DNA of 64,000 nucleotides from Rhizoctonia solani (lineage: Eukaryota; Basidiomycota; Agaricomycetes; Cantharellales; Ceratobasidiaceae): assembly GCF_016906535.1 (NCBI RefSeq), contig NC_057382.1, forward strand, positions 806,001 to 870,000, read 5' to 3'. Shown here piece after piece: positions 43,757 to 56,412 of the stretch. A program made the position numbers and the translations under genes. Under the pieces are notes generated by a model. That model saw only the letters and a program-made list of their open reading frames with translations, had not been told where the DNA came from and did no database searches. Every line of letters starts with the position of its first letter. Position 1 is the stretch's first letter.

Positions 43757-46700
43757 ATGCTTGCAGATTTGCATTATGTAAACAATGATCTAGAAATACT
43801 CTCTTTATGTAACTCATCTCAAATATATGTGTTGTTTACTGCAAATCCATGTGAATCTCCCAAATTTCAAAAATCAAGTTTTTTGGCTAAACCCTTCCAG
43901 GGGAAAGCCATGATCAACTCTGGAGCAACTTCTTGCTTCATACACCCTCTTTTAGTGGAAACCTATCAACTTCCCACTTATTTACACCCAATTCCAAAAA
44001 AGCTATGTGTTATTGATGGCCAAGAAATTGACTCTGGCCAAATCACTCATTTTACTTGCTTCAAGTGCACCATTGGCAATCATACTGAAGAACTAGAGTG
44101 TCACATTTCAAACATTGGCAATCATCAACTAGTTTTAGGAATGTCATGGCTAAAAAAGCACAATCCCCAAATTTTGTGGGAAAAACATACACTTGTTTTT
44201 AATTCTTTATACTGCTCAAACAACTGACTAGCTATACCTACTGTCTTAGAACTTAAAGCGGTAGAAGAAATCCCCTCTCCTTACCAAGAATTCTCCAAGG
44301 TATTTTTGGAGGAGGAATTGTCAAAATTGCTACCCCACCATCCATACAATATTGCTATTGAGTTGCTTCCTGATGCAAAACCTTGACATGGCCCCATATA
44401 TAGTCTAGGCCCAAGGGAAGATGCTGAACTCAAGGAAAACATCAAAAAACAACTCAAGACTGGTCTGATTTGTCCATCTAAATCTCCTATGGCATCCCCC
44501 ATATTATTTGTCAAAAAGAAAAATGGGAAACTACATATGTGTGTGGATTATTGGCGTCTGAATAGTATGATCAAAAAGAACGTCTACCCCCTGCCATTAC
44601 CACAAAACCTCATTGAGAAACTACAAGGTGCTAAGATCTTCAGCAAATTTGATCTTAAAGCAGGTTACAACTTAGTCCAAATCAAAGAAGGCAACAAATG
44701 GAAAACAGCCTTCAAGACAAAATACGGGCTATTTGAGTACTTGGTTATGCCTTTTGGCTTGACAAACGCGCCGGCAGCTTTTCAAGATATGATGAATGAG
44801 ATATTCAGAGACCTTTTGGATGTGTACGTCATCATATATCTGGACAATATCGTAGTCTTCTCCCTGAACAAAAAAGATCACAAAGCTCATGTGCGGGAGG
44901 TACTCAAGAGGCTACAGGACAATGACCTCTTTTGCAATATCAAAAAATGCCACTTCCATGTCAAAAAGATTGATTACCTAGGGTTCATCATATCTGAATT
45001 TGGCATAGAGGTCAACCAATCTAAAGTCACTGATGCAATGAATTGGTCTGTTCCAAAGAATGTCAAAAACATCCAAGAATTCCTAGGATTTGTAAATTTT
45101 TACAGGCAATTTATTCCTAATTTTGGCAATATGGCACAACCCTTGTACAATCTGCTCAAAAAAGATAGCCTTTGGAAATGGGAGTCAGCGGAACAACAGT
45201 CTTTTGAAGGCCTAAAGAGATGTCTTACATCAGCACCATTACTGTTACAGCCAGACACAACAAAACAATTCTATGTAGAATGCAATGCATCAGACTACAC
45301 CACTGGAGCTATATTATCCCAGTGCAACTCTGAAGGAAAATTGGCCCCAGTAGCCTACCTATCCAAGTCCTTGTCCCCAGCTGAGAAAAATTACAACATC
45401 TTTGACAAGGAACTGTTAGCAGTCATTAGGGCATTCAAAGAATGGTGTCATTTGCTGGAAGGATCTGAATTGCCAGTCCAAGTTCTAACAGATCATAAGA
45501 ACTTGGAGTATTTTTCCACATCTCAATCCCTGAATAAACGTCAAATCAGATGGGCCAACTTCTTAGTTGACTACAATTTCCAAATTATCTACAGACCTGG
45601 AGCACAAAATAAGAAGGCAGATATCCTCTCACAACGCTATGATTTAGTACCCCTTGAAGGGGGGGTAGAGAACCAGGTTCTCCTGAAACCGGAACTTTTT
45701 ATTTCATCTATTACCCCAGATCAGGAAATCAATGACCTAATTGGTGAGGCAATTTACAAGGATAACCGGCTTAAGGAAATTTTGGATAAACTTCAGAACA
45801 AGGAAAAGGTCACAGATTGGGAACTGAAGGAAGGTTTACTATGGTTTCAAAAGAAGATATTCATACCAAAAAATGAAACCATTAGGAACCTCATTCTAGA
45901 ATCTAGGCATGACATGTTAGCCGCAGGACATCCAGGACAAGCTAGAACATTGGAACTGGTTTCTAGAAATTACTATTGGCCTTCCCTAAAAAGGTTTGTC
46001 AATTCCTATGTCAGCCATTGTGAAACCTGTATCCAAGCAAAACCAACAAACCAAGTACCTGTAGGCCTGTTAAAACCATTGCAAATTCCGGAACGTCCAT
46101 GGGAAGACATTGCCTATGACATGATTGTGGGACTACCAGTTTCAGAAGGATTCAATGCCATCCTCACCATTATTGATCAATTTTCAAAAATGGTATATTT
46201 CATCCCCACACAGTCCACTTCATCTGCCATCAACATTGCAAATTTATTTGTTACATATGTATGGAAACTCCATGGCCTGCCCAGAAGCACCATATTGGAC
46301 AGAGGGCCTACTTTCAATGCCAAGTTTATTTGCCATCTGTATAAAAGACTAGATATCAAACCAGTGTACTCTACAGCCTACCATCCCCAAACGGATGGAC
46401 AAACAGAACAAATAAAACAGGAAGCCAAAATCTTCATCCACATGTTTGGGAATCATTGACAATCTGATTGGGTATCACTACTACCCCTAGCTGAGTTTGC
46501 CCTCAATAATCTAAAACAATCTTCTACAGGCAAATCTCCATTTCAGATATGTTATGGCTTAAATCCCCAATTCTCTGTGGGTCAAAAATTGGATGAATTG
46601 GTACCCAATGCAGACAAACACGCAGAGTTCCTAGAAAAAGGCTATGACAAAGTCAAAGCAGCACTGTCCTTGTCACAAGAAAGGATGAAACACTTCTATG

Positions 46701-47176
46701 ATCAACACCACAGGGAAGAAGAGGAAATTCAAGTAGGGGACAAGGTTTGGTTGAGTCATCAAAATATATCTACCAATAGACCATCAATCAAGCTTAGCCA
46801 TAAAAAGTTAGGCCCCTACCTTGTAATTGAAAAAATTGGATTGCACACATACAAACTACAACTACCCCATACTATGCGCATACATCCAGTTTTCCATATA
46901 AACCTCTTAACAAAGTTCCACTCTGATCCCCATGGACAAGATCCTCCCCAACCTGCACCTATTGTCACAGAAGAAGGTGAGGAGGAATATGAAGTAGAAA
47001 AAATCCTGGATAGCAAATGGAAAGAATACAGAAAGGCAAGAAAGTTATGGTACCTGGTTAAATGGAAAGGATATGACAAAGGAAGCAATTCATGGGAGCC
47101 GGTTGATAATGTGGCCAATGCCAAAGAAGCAAAAGAAGATTTCCACAAGGAGCACCCTGAGGCAGTAGGAGCTTGA
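43757..47176 (+). pseudogene. Pol of element C: protease, RT, RNase H, integrase, chromodomain
   Basis: Protease (43757-44227) has INSGATSCFIH, with Asn where the catalytic Asp belongs. RT (44386-45200): LHMCVDYWRLN, FSKFDLKAGYN, MPFGLTNAPAAFQ, YLDN. RNase H: FYVECNASDYTTGAILSQ, again Asn at the first acidic site. Integrase: zinc module (HDMLAAGHPGQARTLELV...HCETC), Asp in TIIDQFSKM, Asp in LDRGPTF, Glu in DGQTEQ. The chromodomain near the end reads EVEKILDSKWK, YLVKWKGYDKGSNSWEPV. TGA stops are at 44225, 44384 and 46457. The chromodomain places it among chromoviruses, which target marked chromatin. Confidence 0.92.
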
Positions 47177-47188
47177 AGAGGGGGTAAT

Positions 47189-48197
47189 GTCATGACCTTC
47201 ATTGGCATGACATGATTTTTTTACTATTTTCTAGCTTTTTTCTGAGACAGTTTCCTTTTGTTGTACACCACAGTAATGTGGGTACTTGCTAGTGGGGCAG
47301 GCGCTTAAGGCCGTACTACTACAGACAAGGCTAATCTACTAACTACCTAAGGCTATACTACTGCTGCTGTAAGGTGGACTTCTACTGGGTTCTGATAACA
47401 AAAGGGGCTTAGCCCGGGAGGTGTGGTGAGCGCAGATGAGGGGGTTAACTTCTGAACTACTGGGGGCCGGCTACTTAGCTGGCTGGGGGTCCTCCTCAAT
47501 GGTATGAGACAAGGTAAAATTGACTTGGTGTTTCCAAGCAATTTTCCTGCTGTATATATAGACAAGGAGCACTATCTACATGGTCTGTGCGCATGAGAAA
47601 GAGAAGTACATAATGCAAATAAGAAGAGTGCTGCAGGCTGTGCAGAAGCGTGGATTTCTCCTAAGCGCCCTTGGCACAGCATCTTGGCGTGGCATCTTGG
47701 CATAGTAAGCGCTGGGATCATGTGACTAGCAAACACAAGATAATTGGATCGGAAAAAATAGTAAAAATATCAGAAAAATTGTGCAAGTCTAATGGTATAC
47801 GTTAGAGGGTTGTAACACCTTTTTTGGTATATATTTATGACTCATCAAGATCACGTGACATATTTGATATATGATGTGAAATTGTAAATGACTTGTTGTT
47901 TAGTACTGTTGTTTTTGATGTGCCTTTCTTCATGTATTTAAACCAGGTCAAGTTGCTGCTAAACAGCAAGACTTGACCTCTTTGTCAATTCATCCTAAGC
48001 TTACCCTTACCCCTTGCCCAGGCCCCTAGTTGGCCATAAGTGCACTTAACTAAAAACCCATAACCCAGGCCTTGTTGCCCTCTACCTCTACCATACCCCT
48101 TGGGCCTTTGTTGCCCCTCTTTGCCTCATAGTCCATTGGTGATAGGGCCACAGACTTTAAGCCCCCTTTTATCACAGGTCTGAGCTTAGTTGTGACA
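47189..48197 (+). repeat. 3' LTR of element C, split by a B solo LTR
   Basis: Pieces 47189-47258 and 47823-48197 match the 5' LTR. They follow a purine-rich tract. The interruption is flanked by CCTTT. Confidence 0.93.
47259..47817 (-). repeat. Solo LTR, family B, nested in the 3' LTR of C
   Basis: 559 bp; ends TGTTGTACACC...GTTGTAACA; perfect 5-bp duplication CCTTT (47254-47258 and 47818-47822). Carries the intact self-primer segment GTAAAATTGACTT (47514-47526). It is the youngest layer of this stack. Confidence 0.95.
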
Positions 48198-48399
48198 AAA
48201 ACAGCATATATGCAAAAGGCATTGCATATTGAGGGTATTCCTGAGGTTTATAGGTTTTGCAAAGGTTGCAATTGGATAGAGGGACCTTGAAAACCCTAGT
48301 TTGCATCTTTATCTCATTTATTTGCTGTAAGATTACTAGTGTAATTAATCAAATAAGTACAGATCATTGAAGAAATGTCATATCCATATCAGGTTGTTA

Positions 48400-49969
48400 C
48401 ACTGAGCAGCAAAATTATTGCAGGTCAGGAGAGGTCAAAGGTTTATCTCCATTGCTGAGCATCCAATCAGTGAATCCCATCCAAATCATACTGACACATG
48501 TGGCCATTGTAACACTATGTTTTAGCACAAAATCTTACAAATCCATCAAGAACTAAGCTCACAACCCCACTTTTGCTATGATGCAACCTGCAAAATGTTT
48601 GCTGATTGTGTTGAGCATGTTAACAATCTGCACATAACCAATTATGCAGTTCAGTACAAGTTCTGGTTTTTTGCACACACATTCTCAGTAATATGGGCCA
48701 TTGCTGGACAGAGTATCAGCTTGTTTCACCCATTAGGGACTGTGTAACAGAACTGTCTTCTCAGGGCCAGTAAAAGAAACTCAAAATTGCAGTTACATTA
48801 AACTCAAGGCACTGTATGGGCTGGAATTGCTATAGGGTATCTCAGGTGACTGCTGGTACCTAGTGAGACTGTCTCCAAGACCATCCCATAGCTGGAACTG
48901 GCAATATGAGGGATTGCAGTGGGTTAGGCTGTATGAGCTGAAAATTAAAACACCACTCATGAGCTGGAATCTATACCAAATGACATAGAACTTCTAGCAG
49001 TAGTAGATACAGGTCAAAGGTATGCCAAGATCAGTTATCTATGGCAACAGTGATGTGTTCACAAAGATAGCATGCAGTATATGCAGACATTGCAGCCAAT
49101 GGGTTGGGTCTCAAATTGAACATGTGCTAACTCTGTGATTGTCAATTAGGGAAACAGCCAATTTTCCATCATAAGGTGTGTCTTAGAGACACCTTCTACT
49201 GTATGAGCTTCAACCTTTTCCAATTCACAATCACAGAGTTAGAACATGTTCAATTTGAGACCCCACCCATTGGCTGCAATCTCTGTGTATACTGCATGCT
49301 ATCTTTGTGTACACATCACTGCTGCCCTAGAAAACTGATCTCAGCATACCCCTGATCTATGTCTACTACTGCTAGAAGTTCTATGTCATCAGGCTTGGAT
49401 TCCAGCTTATGAGTGGCATTTCAATTCTCAGCTCATACAGCCTAACCCACTGCAATCTCTTATATTGCCAGTCCCAGGTATGGGAAGGTCATGGAAGCTA
49501 TTTCACTGGGTACCAGCAGTCATCTGAAATACCCCAAAGCATTTCTAGCCCACACAGTGCGTTGAGTGCAATGCAACTGCAATTTTGAGTCTCTTTTACT
49601 GGCCCTGAGAAGACAGTTCTGTTACACAGTCCCTAATGGGTGAAACAAGCTAATACTCTGTCCAGCAATGGCCCATATAACTGGGAATGTGTGTGCAAAA
49701 AACCAGAACTTGTATTGAACTGCATAATTGGTTATGTGCAGATTTTTAAGATGCTCAACACAATTGGCAAAAGTTTTGCAGGTTGCATTACAGCAAAAGT
49801 GGGATTGTGAGCTCAGTTCTTGATGGATTTGTAAGATTTTGTGCTAAAACATAGTGTTACAATGGCCACATGTGTCAGTGTAATTTGGATGGGATTCACT
49901 GATTGGGTGCTCAGCAATGGAGGTAAACTTTTGACCTCTCCTGGCCTGCAATACTTTTGCTGCTCAGTG
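48400..49969. mobile_element. Foldback DNA transposon (copy 2)
   Basis: 1570 bp; same ends and palindromic arms as 35825-37392; TA on both sides. Left flank is the unique sequence after the GGTTG duplication; right flank is the middle of a DE LTR (TATTTACAGTGAG), so the two flanks do not belong together. Confidence 0.88.
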
Positions 49970-50866
49970 TATTTACAGTGAGTCAATCACTAAAGTAAAT
50001 GCACAGATAAGCTGTTACAGGCTTGTGTGTATATGTCAATATATAAGAGTAAAAGTAGGATGCATTAGAAGCATCTTCACAGGGTCCTTTTATACCCTGA
50101 GAAGGTGCACAAACAAGTATATACATGATTGATACCAAGAGGGGGTACAGGAGGTACAGGAGGTACATGTGGCAACTGAAACACTTGAGGGAGCCAATAC
50201 TTTGGTACATAGTAAACAGGCAACAGTTCCTAATATTTGCCCCAAGGCAGTATTTACTTGTGTGGGTCCTTGGATGTCCCAAGACTAAGTGTTTCATCCT
50301 TGGAGTAAACAGTCCCAAAGGTAGGATACTGCTGCATTGGGTATTTACAGTAAATGAGGCATAACTCTGCCAAATGTTGTCCGTTTTGGGAGTTTGACCC
50401 AGCTTTCTGGAGCACACAAGCAGGCGCACCTAAGCGCAAGCAATGCGGCAGTGTGAGATGCCCGGGTGATGGAGTAAAGGCGCATTTAGTGCATTGGTGC
50501 TTAAATGCTGATTAAGCGCCAGAGCACTTGCCTATGTGACAGGGGGGACCCTTAATATTTCTGTGTGTAGCCACAAGATAGAGTCTTCAATCATAGATAC
50601 TACAAACAGGAGAAATATTACTTGTTACTGTTTATGTACTCAGCTGAATTTATATATATTTAAATGAGTGAGAAAACAGCATATATGCAAAGGATATTGC
50701 ATATTGAGGGTATTCCTGAGACTTATAGGTTTTGCAAGGGTTGCAATTGGATAGAGGGACTTTGAAAACCTTAGTTTGCATTTTATCTTATTTCATTTAC
50801 TGTAGTATTACTTGTGTAATTAATAAAATAAGTACAGATTATGGGAGAGATGTCCTATCCATAACA
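49970..50866 (-). repeat. DE-family LTR fragment
   Basis: Runs from TATTTACAGTGAG in mid-LTR to the terminus CCTATCCATAACA. The following TTTGT continues the RT frame of a B-family element, so this LTR had inserted there. Its other half and the matching duplication are missing. Confidence 0.82.
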
Positions 50867-52974
50867 TTTGTGAACTACCTCTGCTGCTTCATTCCAAACT
50901 TCAGCTCAGTGGCACACCCACTTCACAACCTGACCAGGAAAGAAACACCCAGGTTATGGGAGAGACCAGAGGAGGAAGCATTCCAGGAACTGAAGAAGTT
51001 GGTCACAAGAAGCCTGGTACTCATCCATTCCAACCCAGATCTGCCTTACTAACTGGAAATGGATGCTTCTGGAGTTGCTATGGGCACTATCTTCAGCCAA
51101 CAAGGGGGAGACAACCAATGACATCTCATTGTCTATATGTCAAAATTGTTCTCAGGAGCTGAAGCAAACTATGACACCCACAATAAAGAGCTTCTGGCAA
51201 TCATCAAGGCATTGGAGGAGTGGTGTATCTTCCTAAAAGCAACAGATGAGCCTATCCAGGTATTTACAGATCACAGGAACCTGGAATACTGGATGCAGGC
51301 TTGAACCTTCAATTGGAGACACACCTGTTGGTGAATTTTCCTGAGCAACTTCAATTTTGAGATCCACAACTGCCCAGGGAAACAATTGGGAAAGCCATAT
51401 TCACTATCCAAGAGATCAGACTATGCTGATGCTGCACAGGAACCAGAAATCATATTGCCACCTGAGATCTTTGCCAATATGGGTACATCAGAGGAAGAAC
51501 TGGCAGTCACTGAGGAAATCCAAGTGACCCTTAGGGAAGACCCATCACTAGAACCTATTGTTTGGTTCCTCACAGAAGATGCAGATAATGCCCCCCTGTC
51601 AATAAGAAGGGCCTACAGAGATTACAATTGGGAAGAGGATTTGTTATAGTACCACAGGAAAACAGTAGTCCCTGCCTCAGAGACCCTGAAGGAACACCTC
51701 CTGAGGGAATTCCATGACTCCCCCCTTGTAGGTCACCTGGGCCAGCAAAGAACCCTGGAACTATTAAGCCATAACTACTGGTGGCCTGGGATGAAATCAT
51801 CAGCCAAGGAGTGGTTGGAATGCTGCCCAACCTGCCAGGCAAATCAAAAGGCCTACTCTGGAACCATATCCCTAAAACCCCTAGAAGTACCTCCATATCT
51901 GTTCCACACAATATCCTACAACTTTATAACAGGCTTCCCCAAATCACAAGGATTCAATGCAATACTTGTGGTGATTGACTCCTTTTCCAAAATGGGACAC
52001 TTCATCCCAACTCCCAAGAAGGTCACAGTGAAAGGATTAGCAGAAATCTTTGTCAACAATATCTGGAAGGTTCACAGATTGCCAATTAAAACAGTATCAG
52101 ATATAGGGATGACCTTCACTGGAAAATTCCTCAAGGCCCTATACAAATGGTTGGGAAGCAAACCAAGGTTCTCCTCAGCTTATCACCCCAAATCAGATGG
52201 TCAGACCAAACAGGTAAATCAATTCATAGAGTTCTACCTTAGGTCCTATGTAATGGCAGATCACAGCAATTGGGCAAAATGGCTCCCCTTGTCAGAATTT
52301 GCTTACAACAATTCCAAACACTCTGCCACAGAAAAAACTCCCTTCAAGCTAGTCTTTGGCAGAACACCAGCCATGAACCCCTCAAACATTCCTGTAAGCA
52401 TCCCAGAAGCAGACAACATAGCAAATTGCCTGTTGCAAGAACAGAAGGAGGCCAAAGCAGCCCTTGGGCTATCTAAGGAAAAAATGGCAGGGAACAAAGG
52501 AACCATTCTGGGATACTCAATAGGCAAAAAAGTCTGGCTGGACAGAAAAAACATCTAACTCCAATCCAACTCAAACAAGCTAGATCCTAAGTGCCTGGGC
52601 CCTTTTGAAATCTCAGAAAAGATCTCAAGCCACACTTATCATCTGAAACTCCCAGAAACCCTTAAGATCCACAATGTTTTCTATGTGAGATTATTGTCTA
52701 AATCTCACAAATCTCCAAGCCAACCTTTCCCAGATCAACCCCCTCCTGAAACAATAGAAGGGGAAGAAGAATTTGAGGTCAAGCAAATCATTGATTCAAA
52801 AAGACAGAAGGGAAAATGGTTTTACCTGATCAAATGGAAGGGATACAGACTGGAAGGCAACTCATGGGAACCAGAGGAACTACTGGAACATAGCCAGGAC
52901 AAGATCAAGCAGTTCAACCAAGCTAGACTCAAAAGGCTTGTGACTCCCCCAAGAGCCTTTAAAGGGGGGGGCAA
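50867..52974 (+). pseudogene. 3' part of Pol of a B-family gypsy element, with chromodomain
   Basis: Begins within the RT thumb (FVNYLCCFIPNFSSVAHPLH), followed by RNase H (EMDASGVAMGTIFSQQG), the integrase zinc module (HDSPLVGHLGQQRTLELL...CCPTC), the integrase core (VVIDSFSKMGHFIPT, VSDIGMTFTGKF, SDGQTKQVNQ) and a chromodomain (EVKQIIDSKRQKGKWFYLIK; GNSWEPEELLE). The third acidic residue of the core is Lys (TKQVN) where the family has Glu (TERVN), and stops interrupt it near 51050, 51302, 51648 and 52556. Closely related to the minus-strand copy at 1064-6377; gag and most of RT are lost. Confidence 0.9.
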
Positions 52975-53523
52975 TGTTACACCCCTGATAATTTTACCAC
53001 TGGGATTGCCTCTTCTTTCTGATATTTTTAGTATTTTTTACAGACTCTTTATCCTTGTTTTTTGAATCACATGACCTTGGTGCTTACTATGCCATGATGC
53101 CGTGCTGAGATGCCATGCCAAGGGTGCTTATTGCAAATCCACACTTCTGCACAGCCTGCAGCACACTTCTCCTACTTCTTTCTCACATGCACAGACCACC
53201 CTGTAGACAATTCTTTTGTTATATATACAGCAGGGAAATTGCTTGGAGACCCCAAGTTAATTTTACCTTGTCTCTCACACCAGACAGGTTACCAGTAGCC
53301 AGCTAAGTAGCTGGGTCCTTCAGAAGTACCTAACTCACACTGCACCAGTAGTACACTGCACCATACCAGCCTAAGGCCCCTCACCATCACCAGTAGCTAG
53401 TTAGTCAATGCCTTACATGTCTTAGATACAGTAGTATAGCCTTAGTTAGACAATTGCCTTGTTTAGTACAGCCTTAAGCACCTGCCACTAGCATGTGACC
53501 AACATTACAGTTGGGTCATGACA
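52975..53523 (+). repeat. 3' LTR of the plus-strand B element
   Basis: 549 bp after a purine tract (AAAGGGGGGGGCAA). Starts TGTTACACCCC; the right end is altered (TTGGGTCATGACA where others read TTGGTGTACAACA), so the exact end is less sure. Confidence 0.82.
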
Positions 53524-53786
53524 GCATATCACCAAGATCTTGCAATACAAGTGTATGTACTTGCTGCTTGTCCACATCACTGCACCTCTCTTGCAACTGG
53601 GTTTCTTCTTGAGCTCAAGAGGTGCATTGGCACAGCCCTTGCCTTCCTGCAAGGGTCTGGGGTGTGATAACACATTCTCAGCAGGGATGTTGAAGCAGTG
53701 AGTGGGGAGGAGGTTTATGGAGGTGGGAGAGTGCAGAGGATTGAGGATTGGGGGGGCTACTTTTTGTTTGCACTGCCCCTATCCCC
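53524..53786. other. Spacer without recognised features
   Basis: G-rich tracts near 53700-53760; no ORF or repeat boundary recognised. Ends in TCCCC, the probable left target duplication of the next LTR. Confidence 0.35.
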
Positions 53787-54553
53787 TGTCTCAAATATGG
53801 CATTTCTCCATTAATCTGTACTTATTTCATTATTTACACAAGTAATACTACAGTAAATAAAGTGAGATAAAGATGCAAACTAAGGTTTTCAAGGTCCCTC
53901 TTTCCAATTGCAGCTTTTACAAAACCTATAAGCCTCAGGAATACCCTCAATATGCAATATCTTCTGCACATGTACTGTTTTCTCACTCATTTTAATGTAC
54001 ATAAATTCAGCTGAGTAGATAAACAGTAGCTAGCAATATTTTCTTTGTTTGAGGTATTTATTATATAACATTCTATCTTGTGGCTACACACAGAAATATT
54101 CAGGGTCCCCCCTGTTGCATAGGCAAGTGTTGTGGAGCTTAATCAGTGCTTAAGGACTGATGCACTAATTGCACCTTTCTCCATCACCCAGGCATCCCAC
54201 ACTGCCAAATCGCTTGCGCCTAGGTGCGCCTGTTTGTGCGCTCCAACACGACAGCTCAAACACTCAGAACGCATAACATTTGGCAGAGTTATGCCCTATT
54301 TACTGTAAGTACCCAATTCCAAAGTATTATACCTTTCGGACTGTTTACTCCAAGGATGAAACACTTAGCCTTGGGACATCCAAGGACCCACATAGGTAAA
54401 TACTGCCTTGGGGCAAACATTGCCCTGGTGTTGTACACCAACTGTAAGGTTGGGTACTTGCTAGTGGCAGGTGCTTATGGCCATACTAAACACTGACAAT
54501 CAGCTATCTAGGCTAACTACTGCTATACTAAGTTGCTTAAGGCAACAACTAAA

Positions 54554-55082
54554 TGGATGTCTTCCTGTCAGCACTAGATCTCACTGAAGCTAAGCTATCC
54601 TGCTCTTTTGTGGGCTAAAGATTGGCTGATAGCCCCACAGTCCCATGACCATTGGCTTCCCTTTTGGGTACTGTGGTGCTTTCCAAATGCAGACAGTAGT
54701 ATTGCCAACTCCAATCAATCTTTGCAACCAGCTGTTTGTTTTCTGTCCCTTGTCCACCAGCAGGGGTAAATGCTGGCAAATACCCCCAGACAAAGTAACA
54801 TTGGCACTGTGCTTGACAATGCCTGACTGCAGCAATTGCAGTGTTGAGGGGTGTTTTGAGGCAAAGTTGGAGCCACTGGAGTCAGCAGTGGAGCTGTTTG
54901 ACAAGTGGCTGTGCTACTTCTGGGGGGGAACTTGGTATTTAATTTTACCAGCAATGACATCCCAATCAGGATTCTGCTAGCTGCATGTCAACCAGCACCA
55001 CCAAGCCAGGCTGACCATTAGCAGTTTAGAACTGCTTAGAGTTAGCTATAGGACTGCTTTAGGCCTTATGGGAAGACATCCA
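54554..55082. mobile_element. 529-bp TIR element inside the B LTR
   Basis: Perfect 12-bp inverted ends TGGATGTCTTCC / GGAAGACATCCA. The surrounding B LTR continues on both sides. A minus-strand frame (54904-54590) is Ser/Leu-rich and may be the relic of a transposon-encoded protein, not identified. Target duplication is ambiguous (CTA possible), so superfamily is open. Confidence 0.65.
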
Positions 55083-56412
55083 CTATCTACCATTGCTGGT
55101 GAGGGGCCTTAAGCTGGTGAGGAGTGGGGGTACTACTGGAGTGTGGTGAGTGAAGTTGTTATGGATATGACGTTTCTTCAATAATCTGTACTTATTTTAT
55201 TAATTACACAAGTAATACTACAGTAAATGAAATAAGATAAAAATGCGAACTGAGGTTTTCAAGGTCCCTCTATCCAATCGCAACCTTTGCAAAACCTATG
55301 AACCTCAGGAATACCCTTAATATGCAATATCTTTAGCATATATGCTGTTTTCTCACTCATCTAAATATATAAATTCAGCTGAGTACATAAACAGTAACAA
55401 GTAATATTTCTCCTGTTTGTTATACTTATGATTGAAGATTCTATCTTGTGGCTACACACAGAAATATTAAGGGTCCCCCCTGTCACATAGGCAAGTGCTC
55501 TGGCGCTTAATCAGCATTTAAGCACCAACACACTAAATGCGCCTTTTCTCCATTACCTGGGCATCCCACACTGCCAAATTGCTGTTTGTGCGCTCCAGAA
55601 TGCTGGGTCAAACTCCCAAAACAGACAACATTTGGCAGAGTTATGCCTCATTTATTGTAAGTACCCAATGCAGCAGTATCCTACCTTTGGGACTGTTTAC
55701 TCCAAGGATGAAACACTTAGTCTTGGGACATCCAAGGACCCACACAAGTAAATACTGCCTTGGGGCAAATATTAGGAACTGTTGCCTGTTTACTATGTAC
55801 CAAAGTATTGGCTCCCTCAAGTGTTTCAGTTGCCACATGTACCTCCTGTACCTCCTGTACCCCCTCTTGGTATCAATCATGTATATACTTGTTTGTGCAC
55901 CTTCTCAGGGTATAAAAGGACCCTGTGAAGATGCTTCTAATGCATCCTACTTTTACTCTTATATATTGACATATACACACAAGCCCGTAACAGCTTATCT
56001 GTGCATTTACTTTAGTGATTGACTCACTGTAAATAGCATAGGAGGTTATTTGGCACACTAAGACCATAGGCCAGTCCCAACAGACACAGGGTAACCTATT
56101 AGTGTACTTACTGCAACCCTGTGCCCCTTGACTGTCACAGTAGTTGAGTTCAACATTGAGTATAGTGCAACAATACTGTAAGGATTGTTGTGATTGAGTG
56201 ATAGTGTTTCAATCCACCATACCCCCTATATTGTAGATAGCTTTATCTACAAGATCTCATAAATCCTAGATATATTTTAGGTAAACCCCATAAGTCTTAA
56301 GTCTTACTTAAGCATCTATATGTCCTATACTTATTAGGCAAATCCTATAAATCCTGTACATTAGTCAGGTAACCCACTTACCTAAGGTACTATCCCAGAG
56401 ACCTTAAGTATA

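Larger units (their letters stand above)
40910..48197 (+). mobile_element. Complete Ty3/gypsy chromovirus, LTR family C
   Basis: 7.3 kb including a 559-bp nested LTR. TSD AAAAC at 40905-40909 and 48198-48202. The order is 5' LTR, primer site, gag, protease, RT, RNase H, integrase, chromodomain, purine tract (GAAGAGGGGGTAA) and 3' LTR. The two LTRs differ by a handful of substitutions, all transitions in what I compared. Coding parts carry four TGA stops and changed catalytic residues, so it is not autonomous. Confidence 0.95.
39594..48391 (-). repeat. DE-family solo LTR, split by a gypsy element
   Basis: The halves 39594-40909 and 48198(after AAAAC)-48391 together make one DE LTR of about 1.5 kb. 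It is flanked by a perfect 5-bp duplication GGTTG (39589-39593 and 48392-48396). This is the most complete uninterrupted view of the family's GTGACTAAGGG region, which is the foldback target site in other copies. Confidence 0.93.

Noticed and set aside
40910..48197. An intact, active retrotransposon
   Set aside because: Structure and duplication are complete, but stops, frame changes and altered protease, RT and RNase H residues make the coding part inactive.
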